From the NCBI GenBank assembly GCA_020629335.1, contig JAHDDN010000004.1:1-41523 (forward strand): DNA of 41,523 nt, written 5' to 3'. The notes below the pieces were generated by a model that was given only the letters and a program-made list of their open reading frames with translations, was not told the DNA's origin and made no database searches. This DNA is from Chitinophagales bacterium. Its GTDB lineage: Bacteria; Bacteroidota; Bacteroidia; Chitinophagales; UBA2359. Of the stretch, positions 1 through 7,182 are shown in pieces. The position numbers and the translations under genes are program-made. The stretch's first letter is position 1; every line of letters begins with the position of its first letter.

Positions 1-21
1 TGGCTATAACTTTGTGACTTT

Positions 22-405
22 TTAAAAAGACACAGATTTACGTCGCATGACAATGGGGCCTAATAGCATCATATAAGTACACAAAAATACGGCTCCATAG
101 TGCTGTATAAATTTACCTAATTCCACAAAAGGTAAGAACTCCATACCGATCAAGAGATATAGAAATATACCCTCCACTATTCCAGCCATAAACTGAAAAG
201 AAAAAGGGAAATCTCTATCCCATCTATACCGCTGGATAAAAATATAAATCGCATCCCAAGCTATCCCAATAATGGTGGCTGCCATCAAAATAATAAATGG
301 CGTACTATCGTCCCACCACCACATAAAAAAGAAGGTGATAAACAGACCAATGGTCAGCATCAAAAAGAGTCGGGTTTGTATTCTACCCCATAATGTTGGT
401 GTCAT
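22..405 (-). CDS. Small four-helix membrane protein, function unknown
   Basis: 127 aa, ATG start. I do not recognise a named family. Four hydrophobic stretches are visible at about residues 12-30, 35-53, 70-90 and 100-120, so it is almost certainly an inner-membrane protein. Between helices 2 and 3 is a charged aromatic loop (FIQRYRWDRDFPFSFQ), and the C-terminus is basic (MRRKSVSF). It is the last gene of a three-gene run: only 4 bases separate it from the FHA-flavoprotein gene upstream, so cotranscription is very likely. Context suggests it acts with the FHA proteins, for example as a membrane partner of the flavoprotein; this is inference only. Confidence 0.75.
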   Translation of the reverse strand: MTPTLWGRIQTRLFLMLTIGLFITFFFMWWWDDSTPFIILMAATIIGIAWDAIYIFIQRYRWDRDFPFSFQFMAGIVEGIFLYLLIGMEFLPFVELGKFIQHYGAVFLCTYMMLLGPIVMRRKSVSF

Positions 406-409
406 AATA

Positions 410-2389
410 TTAAGGTTTTTCGTTTTTCATCCATTTGCGCCACTGGCTAAAAGAGCGCAGCGGCCCCAAGTTTTTGATACTTTCCGCTTTCAGTTGGAGT
501 AGATGTTCTACGGAGCGCAAAGCACTATATTGCAAGCCTAAAAAGCTATCCACAGGCGCATAAGGCCCATGTAAGGTGATAGAACCCGCCGCATACATAC
601 GGGCATCCCCATTGCGCATAGCGGCTATTTCAAAATCATTGCTGACCTTGATCCCTTTTAGCTGGAAATTACCATCTTTTTTATACACCTTATTGCGCTC
701 TAATTGGTGGTGTTCTATGAAGTCTTTCAGTAGGTGGTTCTCCATCACATCAGATTCCAAGCCTGTACAATCTATGATATAATTGGCAATGAGTTGGCTA
801 TTGCTGATCACATTAGTTTGGCTTTTCAGATGCGTATGGAGCATATTATTAGGAGTCAGTGTCACCATATCCACTCCACCAAAATGAATCTGATACCAAC
901 CTTCCTCTATCCCCTTCTTAATGATCTGTATCCAGTCGCTTCGGTCAGCAGTAGTGGTGCCTCCCCATATTCCCATTAGTTCGGAGCGTTTTTGTTCATC
1001 GGCATTTTCAAGCACTTTGCGCAACTCCCCTCCCCAACAAGCCTTATTCCAATTGAAGGGCTGAAATTCCCAATGTTCTAATACCGCTCTTTGGGAGCTC
1101 CCGTATTTAGAGCCCTTTGTCTTTTTGCTTCGCATGAGGTGTAATACCCTAATATCTTTATTCTTAGCTCTTGCTTCATAGAGCCGCTGTAAGATACGAG
1201 AAGCCACAATACCCCGCCCTCTAATGACCACTATACCGCCTTTTTCTTCTAAATATTCATAGATATGATCGTGTTTCTCGTAGGCATTGACGACTTTTTT
1301 AAAGTCACCCGTTCGTTGTCTGTAGTTTTGTAGGTCTTGCAGTAAGCGAGTACCTGGATAGCCTGTACATAGATGCACATATTTAGCAATGACTAAGCAC
1401 TCTCTATTTTCGCTCGTATCTTTGGCTGATTTCTTATAAGCTACTACATAGCGATTATCATCTGTTTTTCGGATGGCCGTTACTTTACCAAATTGGTATA
1501 TTTGATCCCAATCTATGCGCTTAGCCTCTTCGTCTATGGAGTCAAATACATCTCCTGCACGAGGCGTATAAGTTTCGGCATTGCTTGGCTCTCCAAATAC
1601 TCGCATAATAGCAGAAACGCCCGATCCTTTCCAAGCCTCCCTAAGTGCATAACCAGGAAAACCCCAAATATTATCAGGACAAGATTCCGAGTTGGAGCGC
1701 AGCACTTCGTGATTTGGGATTTGAGAATTGCGGCACAAACGCTGGTATTTGGCATAAGGGCGAGCGTTCAAGCCCAAGGCTTTGATTTGGTGAGCCGCTA
1801 CACCATACACCCGTAAATGATCCACCCACACAAAGCTTCCGATTCCCCCACCTATCGTCAAATAGGGTATTTCCTGCACGGGATATTGGCTATTCCTTAT
1901 CTCCTTTACGGCTACATGAGAATGATTAAAAAAGGAAGGTATAAAAGCATCTAATGTGATATTATTAGAGGGAGACTGAATGGGTTCTGCTTGATAATTC
2001 GTACTTTCATCTGCCTTAAATTGCGTGCTTTCGTCCACTCCCAATTGCGTAACTTCTTCTTCCTCCTCTTCCTCTTCGGGCATAGCGATGATAGACACCT
2101 TGATCTTAAAGCGGTCTATACGAAATTCCAATCCATCTGTCAGGACTATTTTGTTGATTTTTTCCTCCTTGACAAAAGTGCCATAGGTGCTACTATCTAC
2201 TAGCCAAAAACGATCTGCTTGATAAATGATTTTGGCATGATTTCTACTTACCCCTTTCTCATTGAGAGGCAGGTCATTTTTGTTTTGCTCGGTATCTCTA
2301 CCCAGTTTGATTTCCTCGTCTGAAGTAAAAGTGAACACTTTATTACTCCCATCAGGATAGGATACACTTAATTGAATTTCTCTTTCCAT
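410..2389 (-). CDS. FHA domain fused to FAD/NAD(P)-binding oxidoreductase
   Basis: 659 aa, ATG start. Residues about 1-100 form an FHA domain (phosphothreonine-binding) with the expected LGRD, GVSRNHAKI and DSSTYGTFV motifs. An acidic linker follows (poly-Glu near 105-112), then three octapeptide repeats (residues 113-136) with Thr114, Thr122 and Thr130. The rest (about 155-659) resembles a flavoprotein monooxygenase/FAD-NAD(P)-binding fold: GGGIGSF near 180 as dinucleotide motif, a second nucleotide motif VVIRGRGIVASRIL near 385-400, and a C-terminal AAGS...GLQYSALRS segment. Substrate unknown. The double-FHA gene ends 3 bases upstream and the membrane-protein gene starts 4 bases downstream, so this is the middle of an operon. 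FHA fused to an oxidoreductase is uncommon; it suggests redox activity gated by Ser/Thr phosphorylation (inference). Confidence 0.8.
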   Translation of the reverse strand: MEREIQLSVSYPDGSNKVFTFTSDEEIKLGRDTEQNKNDLPLNEKGVSRNHAKIIYQADRFWLVDSSTYGTFVKEEKINKIVLTDGLEFRIDRFKIKVSIIAMPEEEEEEEEVTQLGVDESTQFKADESTNYQAEPIQSPSNNITLDAFIPSFFNHSHVAVKEIRNSQYPVQEIPYLTIGGGIGSFVWVDHLRVYGVAAHQIKALGLNARPYAKYQRLCRNSQIPNHEVLRSNSESCPDNIWGFPGYALREAWKGSGVSAIMRVFGEPSNAETYTPRAGDVFDSIDEEAKRIDWDQIYQFGKVTAIRKTDDNRYVVAYKKSAKDTSENRECLVIAKYVHLCTGYPGTRLLQDLQNYRQRTGDFKKVVNAYEKHDHIYEYLEEKGGIVVIRGRGIVASRILQRLYEARAKNKDIRVLHLMRSKKTKGSKYGSSQRAVLEHWEFQPFNWNKACWGGELRKVLENADEQKRSELMGIWGGTTTADRSDWIQIIKKGIEEGWYQIHFGGVDMVTLTPNNMLHTHLKSQTNVISNSQLIANYIIDCTGLESDVMENHLLKDFIEHHQLERNKVYKKDGNFQLKGIKVSNDFEIAAMRNGDARMYAAGSITLHGPYAPVDSFLGLQYSALRSVEHLLQLKAESIKNLGPLRSFSQWRKWMKNEKP

Positions 2390-2392
2390 ATC

Positions 2393-3142
2393 TTAAAAAC
2401 TTCTGGCAACAACAGTATCGGCATCTCCCAGATAACTGCCACACCATCTACAATTACTTTCGTGTTGGTATTCATTAAAAAGGCCACAGTAGCCTTTTTC
2501 AGCACCTAGGTATTTTTTACATTGTAGCATGGGCTTATTTTTAGGCAATACTTGTATAAAAGTATTACCCACTTGAAAAACATCTCCAATAGATAGCGTA
2601 AAATGCTCATTGGTGTCTAGTTCCATCTGCTTATTGATATACACCATACTACTTAAATTCTTCATTAGAATTTGATTATTGCTAAACTTTAGGCTAATGT
2701 GTTGGGCGGCAATAAGGTAATCTCTAAGATTAGGAACAATCGTGCAAAGATGTTCATCTCTTCCCAAATAAACCTCTTCTTCTTCTGGCAGCACAAAGAG
2801 CTTTTCTTGCGCCCCAATAACTGACCTAAAAACACAAGTTTGAGGGCTTTGTAGGGAGAAGTGGTAGTCCCCTATTTCAAAAATATCTCCCTCCACAAGT
2901 GGGTGTATATTTTGTAAAACTAACTTTCCCTTGACTTGGGTGCCTCTTTTGCTTGTGTCTTCTAATAGCCAACGGCCATTAGGCTGTCTTTTTAGGATGG
3001 CATGGGTGCGAGAAAGGCTAGCATCATTTTTATCCATTTTATAATCGGGAGAACTAGTAGAGTTTTCTCGCCCAATGATGAATTTTTCTTTTGCTAACTT
3101 TAGTCTTTTTTCTTCGTCTTTATAACGTACTATTAAGAGCAT
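2393..3142 (-). CDS. Double FHA-domain protein with C-terminal Cys4 zinc-ribbon-like tail
   Basis: 249 aa from the ATG at 3142. A longer TTG start at 3166 would add eight residues encoded by a flanking repeat and is less likely. FHA domain 1 (about residues 3-95) has IIGREN, SLSRTHAIL and DTSKRGTQV. A second, more divergent FHA (about 105-200) has YLGRDEH and AAQHISLKF. The C-terminal ~45 residues contain four cysteines (C..C..C..C with a CRWCG ending), consistent with a small zinc ribbon, and end in DTVVARSF. It is the first gene of the operon with the FHA-flavoprotein. It lies downstream, in the same orientation, of a Ser/Thr kinase that is the obvious candidate writer of the phosphothreonine it would read (inference). 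Confidence 0.82.
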   Translation of the reverse strand: MLLIVRYKDEEKRLKLAKEKFIIGRENSTSSPDYKMDKNDASLSRTHAILKRQPNGRWLLEDTSKRGTQVKGKLVLQNIHPLVEGDIFEIGDYHFSLQSPQTCVFRSVIGAQEKLFVLPEEEEVYLGRDEHLCTIVPNLRDYLIAAQHISLKFSNNQILMKNLSSMVYINKQMELDTNEHFTLSIGDVFQVGNTFIQVLPKNKPMLQCKKYLGAEKGYCGLFNEYQHESNCRWCGSYLGDADTVVARSF

Positions 3143-3148
3143 ATTTAT

Positions 3149-3355
3149 TGATAAGTTGTTCAGCAATTCTCGTTTTGGCCAATCAATATCTAACTTCAGC
3201 TCCCAAGAGATGATATTAATGGTAAAAACGGTTAAGCTTTATGAGTTTAGCCTCCCAAATCCTTGAATTTTGTCGTAATAGATCACTGTGCGCTGACGCG
3301 CTCGTGATGACAGGCGGGTGTGGCAGGCTAAAACGAGAATCACTGATAAGTTGTT
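3149..3355. repeat. MITE-like element: inverted ends within a 12-bp direct repeat
   Basis: TGATAAGTTGTT occurs at 3149-3160 and again at 3344-3355, flanking a ~183-bp segment. The ends of that segment are inverted copies of each other (ATTCTCGTTTTGGCC near 3166-3180 against GGCTAAAACGAGAAT near 3327-3340, one mismatch). It contains a hairpin at 3282-3308 with arms ATCAC and GTGAT around GCGC..GCGC. No coding capacity is seen. The layout resembles a small non-autonomous transposable element with a target duplication. The inner part recurs at about 3628-3770. It sits directly in front of the double-FHA gene and so forms its leader region. Confidence 0.55.
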
Positions 3356-3539
3356 AATAGGTAAAAATAAATATTTTATTTGACTTTCACTTATATATGA
3401 TCTATTTCGGTCTACATTGTCAGTTAGTGGCTTAATTTATTTTTATTCATTACCACTGATATAAAGCTTATTATTTATTACTATTTTTAGCTTCGTGTAT
3501 GATATAGGATTGTACATTGATTAGTTATATGGCAAACCT

Positions 3540-3590
3540 AAGTTTACTAAACTTTAAAAGTTTAGTAAACTTTAAAAGTTTAGTAAACTT
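3540..3590. repeat. AT-rich perfect palindrome with an extra direct copy
   Basis: A 16-bp arm AAGTTTACTAAACTTT at 3540-3555 is followed by its exact reverse complement at 3557-3572, and that second arm is repeated at 3575-3590 (18-bp period). No gene is near enough to assign it as an operator or terminator. TTGTACA-like sequences flank it on both sides (near 3509 and 3593). Confidence 0.6.
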
Positions 3591-3627
3591 ATTGTACAAC
3601 CGATCAACGCACGACTTTAAATCGTAC

Positions 3628-3770
3628 AGCTATTCTCGTTTTGACCAATAATCCAGCTATGGAGCAACAAAGTAAGCGGTAAAAACGCTATTTCGTAATT
3701 ATTTTAGCCTCCCAAATCCTTGATTTTTGTCGTAATAGATCACTGGGCGCTGACGCGCTCGTGATGACAG
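3628..3770. repeat. Second copy of the 3165-3313 repeat
   Basis: Starts ATTCTCGTTTTGACCAAT and ends with the hairpin ATCAC..GTGAT at 3739-3765, followed by T9 at 3771-3779. It shares the block TTTAGCCTCCCAAATCCTTG and the hairpin with the 3149-3355 element but lacks the right-hand inverted end. The rest of the 3143-4012 gap holds no convincing gene. Confidence 0.6.
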
Positions 3771-3951
3771 TTTTTTTTTAAAATCCTACTCATCCTATCA
3801 ACCCATAAACCCCAATTCAGACAACAAAAAAAGCACCGAGCAAACAGGGCCTAAATATCAAAAGGAGAAATGACATATCAACTCAATCAACTAATCCCCA
3901 ATATTTAGATTTTTTACTCCATATAAGACAAGATATGTCATTTCAGCACCG

Positions 3952-3979
3952 CAAAAAAAAATCGCCCTGCTTCGCAGGG
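3952..3979 (-). terminator. Rho-independent terminator of the kinase-FGE gene
   Basis: Stem CCCTGC/GCAGGG at 3965-3970 and 3974-3979 with a 3-base loop, followed on the minus strand by a run of T (A-run on the plus strand at 3953-3961). It lies about 35 bases past the stop codon. If the gene end is a DGR variable region, this same hairpin could be the downstream structural element seen in some DGR targets. Confidence 0.7.
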
Positions 3980-4012
3980 AAGTAAAGGGTAAAAGTGTAA
4001 AAGTGTAAAGGG

Positions 4013-5983
4013 TTAAATAGTCCTGGAAAAGCGAAACCCGCCGTTGCCGTACTGGTTTTCAGGATAGCTCCCGCTGCGGTCAGCCACACGGCAGACGCTC
4101 GGAACGTTGAAACAGGACCCGCCGCGAAGATGGCGGCGGGAGCTATCTCCTCCATTGGCACTTTCCCAAGAGCGGCCGTCTTTTGGCGCATTATTGTAAT
4201 TTCCATGCCACCAATCGGAACACCACTCATAGACATTACCACTCATGTCTTTGAAGCCTAATTCATTCCCTTTTTTAAGACCTACTTTATTCGGTTTTCT
4301 GCCTGAATTATCTTCATACCAAGCTACTTCACTTAGGGTATTACTTCCACTGTAGGTATAGCCTTTGCTTTTATTACCGCCTCTGGCCGCATATTCCCAT
4401 TCGGCCTCGGTCGGTAACCTTCCTCCATAATACTCACAAAAAGCTTTGGCACCATACCAACTCACCTCCACTACTGGATGATCTTCATAGCCTGCCTCTA
4501 CTCCATAAGAGGACGTAATCTTACAAGCCGAAGAACTAATTTCTATCCACTTTTCTGCTTCTGTTTTACTCGGCTTTTTAGCTCGTAAAAATTCGGCATA
4601 TTGGGCATTGGTCACTTCTGTTTCGGAGAGTTGGAAGCTAGTGAGTGTTACGTCATGAGGTGGTTTTTCGTCATCCTCTTTGCCTCCTTCTCCCATTTTG
4701 AATGTACCGCCTTCTACTTTTATGAGTTTCATGCCAGTAGGGAGGGGTTTTTCATTAGATTTAGTCGTTGTTTTGTTTGCTACTTTATCAGTCGTTTTAG
4801 CTTTAGAAGTGGTTTGGTTAGTTTCTCCACTATTCATCCACCACATCATCATGCCACCCATGACTATCAAGAGGCCGATGCCTGCCATCATGAGTTTATT
4901 CATGGGTTTAGGTGGTGGAGCTAATGCTTCTTTAGATCGTTTTATTTGGGATTGGGCGTAGTCATACTTTGGGTCATTAGGGGTGATGGCTTGATAGTTG
5001 GCTATGGCTTTTTCGTAAGCCCCATCTTGATAAAAGCCGTCTCCTAATGCTAAGTAATCACTGCTCCTTAATACAGTACCTTCTTCTTCCTCTTTTGGAG
5101 GGGGAGTAGGTGGAGAAGGGCTACTCTTTGTATGGAGGGCTTGTAAGAGTGCATCTACAGAAGGGTAGCGATTGCCTTCGTATAAGGCCATTCCTTTTTG
5201 GAGGGCTTGGGCTATATTTGGAGATAGCCGTATAGCTGATAGGTCTAATTCTTTTTCTTGTTGCCTTAGGCGTGTCAAGGCTTTTTGGGGCTTTTGGCCC
5301 ATCAAGCAATAATAGAGGGTAGCGGTCAAACTATATACATCCATTGCTGCATTGATTTCACTATTGGAATCTTGCTGTTCTATGGAGGCATAGCTGGGCG
5401 AAAAGGCAGCGTATTTGCTTACTTCTATATCCTCATCTACCTTTTTGGAGATGCCAAAGTCTATCAGCTTGGCCTGCCCATCTGTAATCATAATGTTGGC
5501 GGGCTTTACATCTCTGTGGTAGAAGTTTTGTGCGTGAATATAACTCAATGCGGAGGCTACTTGTTTTATATAGCCTAATGCTTCTGACTCGCTCATGCGG
5601 CCTTTTTGCGCCACCATCTCTTCCAAAGACTGCCCCCGCAAATACTCCATCACGATATAGACGGTATTATTCTCTTCAAAATAGTTCTCTACATTGACTA
5701 TATGCTCATGCCCACTTAATCGCTGTAAGGTTTGGGCTTCTCGGATGAAGCGTTGCTTGTATTTCTCGTAATTGGCCTTGCTTAATCCTTGTAGAGAAAT
5801 GGTGCCGTTTTCTTTGCGCACAAACTCGCCTTTGAGATACATCTCTTTTAAGACATATTCTTTCCCTAAGTTATTTTGGGCCAGATAGGTAATGCCAAAT
5901 CCTCCTGATCCTAATTTCTTTTTAATGGTGTATATGCCCTTTAGATTGGTGCCTACGGCTAAATGGGAATGTTCTTGTTGCAT
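4013..5983 (-). CDS. Membrane Ser/Thr protein kinase with C-terminal FGE-sulfatase (SUMF1-like) domain
   Basis: 656 aa, ATG start. Residues 15-285 form a Hanks-type kinase: Gly loop GSGGFG (25-30), Lys46 in VLKEM, HRDVKPAN with Asp158, DFG at 175-177. A Pro/Glu-rich linker (about 287-305), a TPR-like stretch (YLALGDGFYQDGAYEKAI, about 308-350), one TM helix (about 360-382) and a Thr/Lys-rich spacer follow. Residues about 420-656 are an FGE-type domain (GGTFKMG, GGRLPTEAEWEYAARGG, MSGNVYEWCSDWW, RHLRGGSC, GFRFSR). The kinase would be cytoplasmic and the FGE domain on the far side of the membrane, probably a C-type-lectin-fold sensor rather than an enzyme. The last ~40 codons are abruptly GC-rich and look like a DGR variable region. 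The downstream FHA genes are likely readers of its phosphorylation. Confidence 0.92.
   Translation of the reverse strand: MQQEHSHLAVGTNLKGIYTIKKKLGSGGFGITYLAQNNLGKEYVLKEMYLKGEFVRKENGTISLQGLSKANYEKYKQRFIREAQTLQRLSGHEHIVNVENYFEENNTVYIVMEYLRGQSLEEMVAQKGRMSESEALGYIKQVASALSYIHAQNFYHRDVKPANIMITDGQAKLIDFGISKKVDEDIEVSKYAAFSPSYASIEQQDSNSEINAAMDVYSLTATLYYCLMGQKPQKALTRLRQQEKELDLSAIRLSPNIAQALQKGMALYEGNRYPSVDALLQALHTKSSPSPPTPPPKEEEEGTVLRSSDYLALGDGFYQDGAYEKAIANYQAITPNDPKYDYAQSQIKRSKEALAPPPKPMNKLMMAGIGLLIVMGGMMMWWMNSGETNQTTSKAKTTDKVANKTTTKSNEKPLPTGMKLIKVEGGTFKMGEGGKEDDEKPPHDVTLTSFQLSETEVTNAQYAEFLRAKKPSKTEAEKWIEISSSACKITSSYGVEAGYEDHPVVEVSWYGAKAFCEYYGGRLPTEAEWEYAARGGNKSKGYTYSGSNTLSEVAWYEDNSGRKPNKVGLKKGNELGFKDMSGNVYEWCSDWWHGNYNNAPKDGRSWESANGGDSSRRHLRGGSCFNVPSVCRVADRSGSYPENQYGNGGFRFSRTI
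4021..4140 (-). other. Candidate DGR variable region (VR) at the 3' end of the kinase-FGE gene
   Basis: By hand count 76 of 120 bases here are G or C, against 47 of 120 for 4201-4320 in the same gene. The encoded tail runs RGGSC...CRVADRSGSYPEN...GFRFSR, the arrangement of DGR target tails of the CLec/FGE fold. Many variable positions are NNC codons (TTC, AAC, AGC, GTC, GAC, TAC, GGC) set between invariant GC-rich codons, as expected when AAC codons of a template are mutated at adenines. No reverse transcriptase or template repeat lies in this window, so the assignment needs a DGR core elsewhere. Confidence 0.45.
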
Positions 5984-6036
5984 ATTATAGCTAATTTAAA
6001 ACGATAATACGAAAAAATGATATGAAATACAAGTTT

Positions 6037-6081
6037 TAGCGATGAGCGCATAGCGATGAGCGCATAGCGATGAGCGATGAG
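6037..6081. repeat. 14-bp tandem repeat (TAGCGATGAGCGCA)
   Basis: Two full units (6037-6050, 6051-6064) and a partial third. A related stretch lies at 6386-6417, so the two tracts bracket the palindromic repeat at 6211-6350. The 5984-6426 gap contains these repeats, a hairpin at 6153-6179 matching those at 3282 and 3739 (ATCAC..TTGAT), and no gene. Confidence 0.6.
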
Positions 6082-6210
6082 TGGGTATTACATTTATCGG
6101 AGGAATTTGCTTAGGTCGCATTGGATTCGGAAAGGCGAGTTTGAGGTGATAGATCACTGGGGGCTGACGTGCTCTTGATGACAGGTGTTTCTAATGATAA
6201 GCCTATATGC

Positions 6211-6350
6211 GGCCCCGATTGAAGCGATATGTGGCGTACATGGCGGTACTTATGGAGCTTAGGCAGACGCAGGCTTGCCACGCAGTGGAAGACAAGTATG
6301 CCTTAGCGGAATAGTACCGACATAGCCACATACAAGCGGAAAGCGGGATT
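6211..6350 (+). repeat. Structured palindromic repeat, copy A (degenerate ends)
   Basis: One of six related ~140-bp elements. Outer stem ATGTGGC/GCCACAT, second stem CGGTAC/GTACCG, third stem AGGCA/TGCCT, apical stem CCAC/GTGG around GCA. The terminal blocks (GGGATGG..AGCGG and CGGACAGCCCGACC in other copies) are altered here. An open frame on the minus strand (6203-6454) is a by-product without coding support. Confidence 0.75.
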
Positions 6351-6426
6351 AAGCCGCCCAAATAATAAATCCTTGATAGCATAAATAGCGATGAGTGCAT
6401 AGTGATGAGCGATGAGTAATTGGCTT

Positions 6427-7119
6427 CTATATATTGTTTTCGAAGTATTGCCAAACTGGATCTGCTTTAGGAACGGGAGCTAATATACTAATTGGTTCTT
6501 TTTTGACTGGATGAATGAATTCAATTTGGCGAGCGTGTAAGTGGATGGATGCGTCTTTATTAGTGCGATCAAAACCGTATTTAATATCGCCTTTAATCGG
6601 ACAAGCAATATTGGATAACTGAACTCGGATTTGATGATGGCGACCTGTAAGTGGATGTACTTCCAGCAAGTGATAGTTATCTGAGGAAGCTTTCCATTGA
6701 TAATTCAATTCTGCTTTTTTTCGACCTGCTTTAGGCTTGTCATAAGCCTTTGATTTATTCTTTTTCTGATCTTTAATGAGGTAATTTTCTAAATGAGCTG
6801 TCATTGCCTTAGGCCGATTTTTAACTACTGCCCAATAGGTCTTTTGAATTTGTTTTTCTTTGAACATTCGGTTTAGCCGCTCTAAGGCTTTACTGGTTCT
6901 CGCAAATAATAAAACACCTGAAACGGGACGATCAATACGGTGGGTAACGCCTAAAAAAACTTTCCCTGGTTTGTTGTATTTTTCTTTGATGTAGGCTTTG
7001 ACATATTCGCCTAAAGGGGTATCGCCTGTTTTATCGCCTTGTACTAAGACCCCTGCGGGCTTATTGACTGCAATTATGTGGTTGTCTTCGTATAAAATAT
7101 GGGATGGAGTTAGCTTCAT
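6427..7119 (-). CDS. RluA-family 23S rRNA/tRNA pseudouridine synthase
   Basis: 230 aa from the ATG at 7119. A TTG three codons upstream overlaps the promoter -7 element, so ATG is preferred. The catalytic block reads LGVTHRIDRPVSGVLLFARTSKA (HRIDRPVSG with the essential Asp), and the C-terminal TGRHHQIRVQL motif is typical of the family. No S4 domain is present, so it is closer to short RluA-type enzymes of Bacteroidota than to RluC/D. It isomerises uridine to pseudouridine in structured RNA; the exact site cannot be told from sequence. It is a single-gene unit with its own promoter, divergent from the amidohydrolase gene. Confidence 0.92.
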   Translation of the reverse strand: MKLTPSHILYEDNHIIAVNKPAGVLVQGDKTGDTPLGEYVKAYIKEKYNKPGKVFLGVTHRIDRPVSGVLLFARTSKALERLNRMFKEKQIQKTYWAVVKNRPKAMTAHLENYLIKDQKKNKSKAYDKPKAGRKKAELNYQWKASSDNYHLLEVHPLTGRHHQIRVQLSNIACPIKGDIKYGFDRTNKDASIHLHARQIEFIHPVKKEPISILAPVPKADPVWQYFENNI

Positions 7120-7125
7120 ATTGGG

Positions 7126-7133
7126 CAAAAGTA
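7126..7133 (-). promoter_or_regulatory. Bacteroidota -7 promoter element for the RluA-family gene
   Basis: Minus strand reads TACTTTTG (TAnnTTTG), 7-14 bases before the ATG at 7119. This implies an almost leaderless transcript. A clear -33 TTTG at standard spacing was not found. Confidence 0.4.
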
Positions 7134-7182
7134 AGAATTATCAATACAATCTACTATCTTAAGTGCCTAAATATAAATTATC

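Noticed and set aside
3143..3166. TTG start giving eight more residues for the double-FHA protein (same for TTG starts at 7128, 36778 and 41079)
   Set aside because: In each case an ATG lies a few codons downstream at the domain start, and the extra residues are encoded by repeat, promoter or operator sequence.
3943..4242. 99-aa minus-strand frame inside the kinase-FGE gene
   Set aside because: It overlaps the real gene in another frame, is Ala-rich because of the GC-rich end of that gene, and has no independent start support.
4013..5983. Complete DGR cassette
   Set aside because: No reverse transcriptase, Avd or template repeat is visible within the window; only a candidate target is reported.
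6203..6454. 83-aa frame over repeat copy A, and similar frames over copies B, D, E and F
   Set aside because: The shared peptide (GLSALMWLC..) follows from the repeat sequence; frames shift between copies, starts differ, and the base changes preserve stems, not amino acids.
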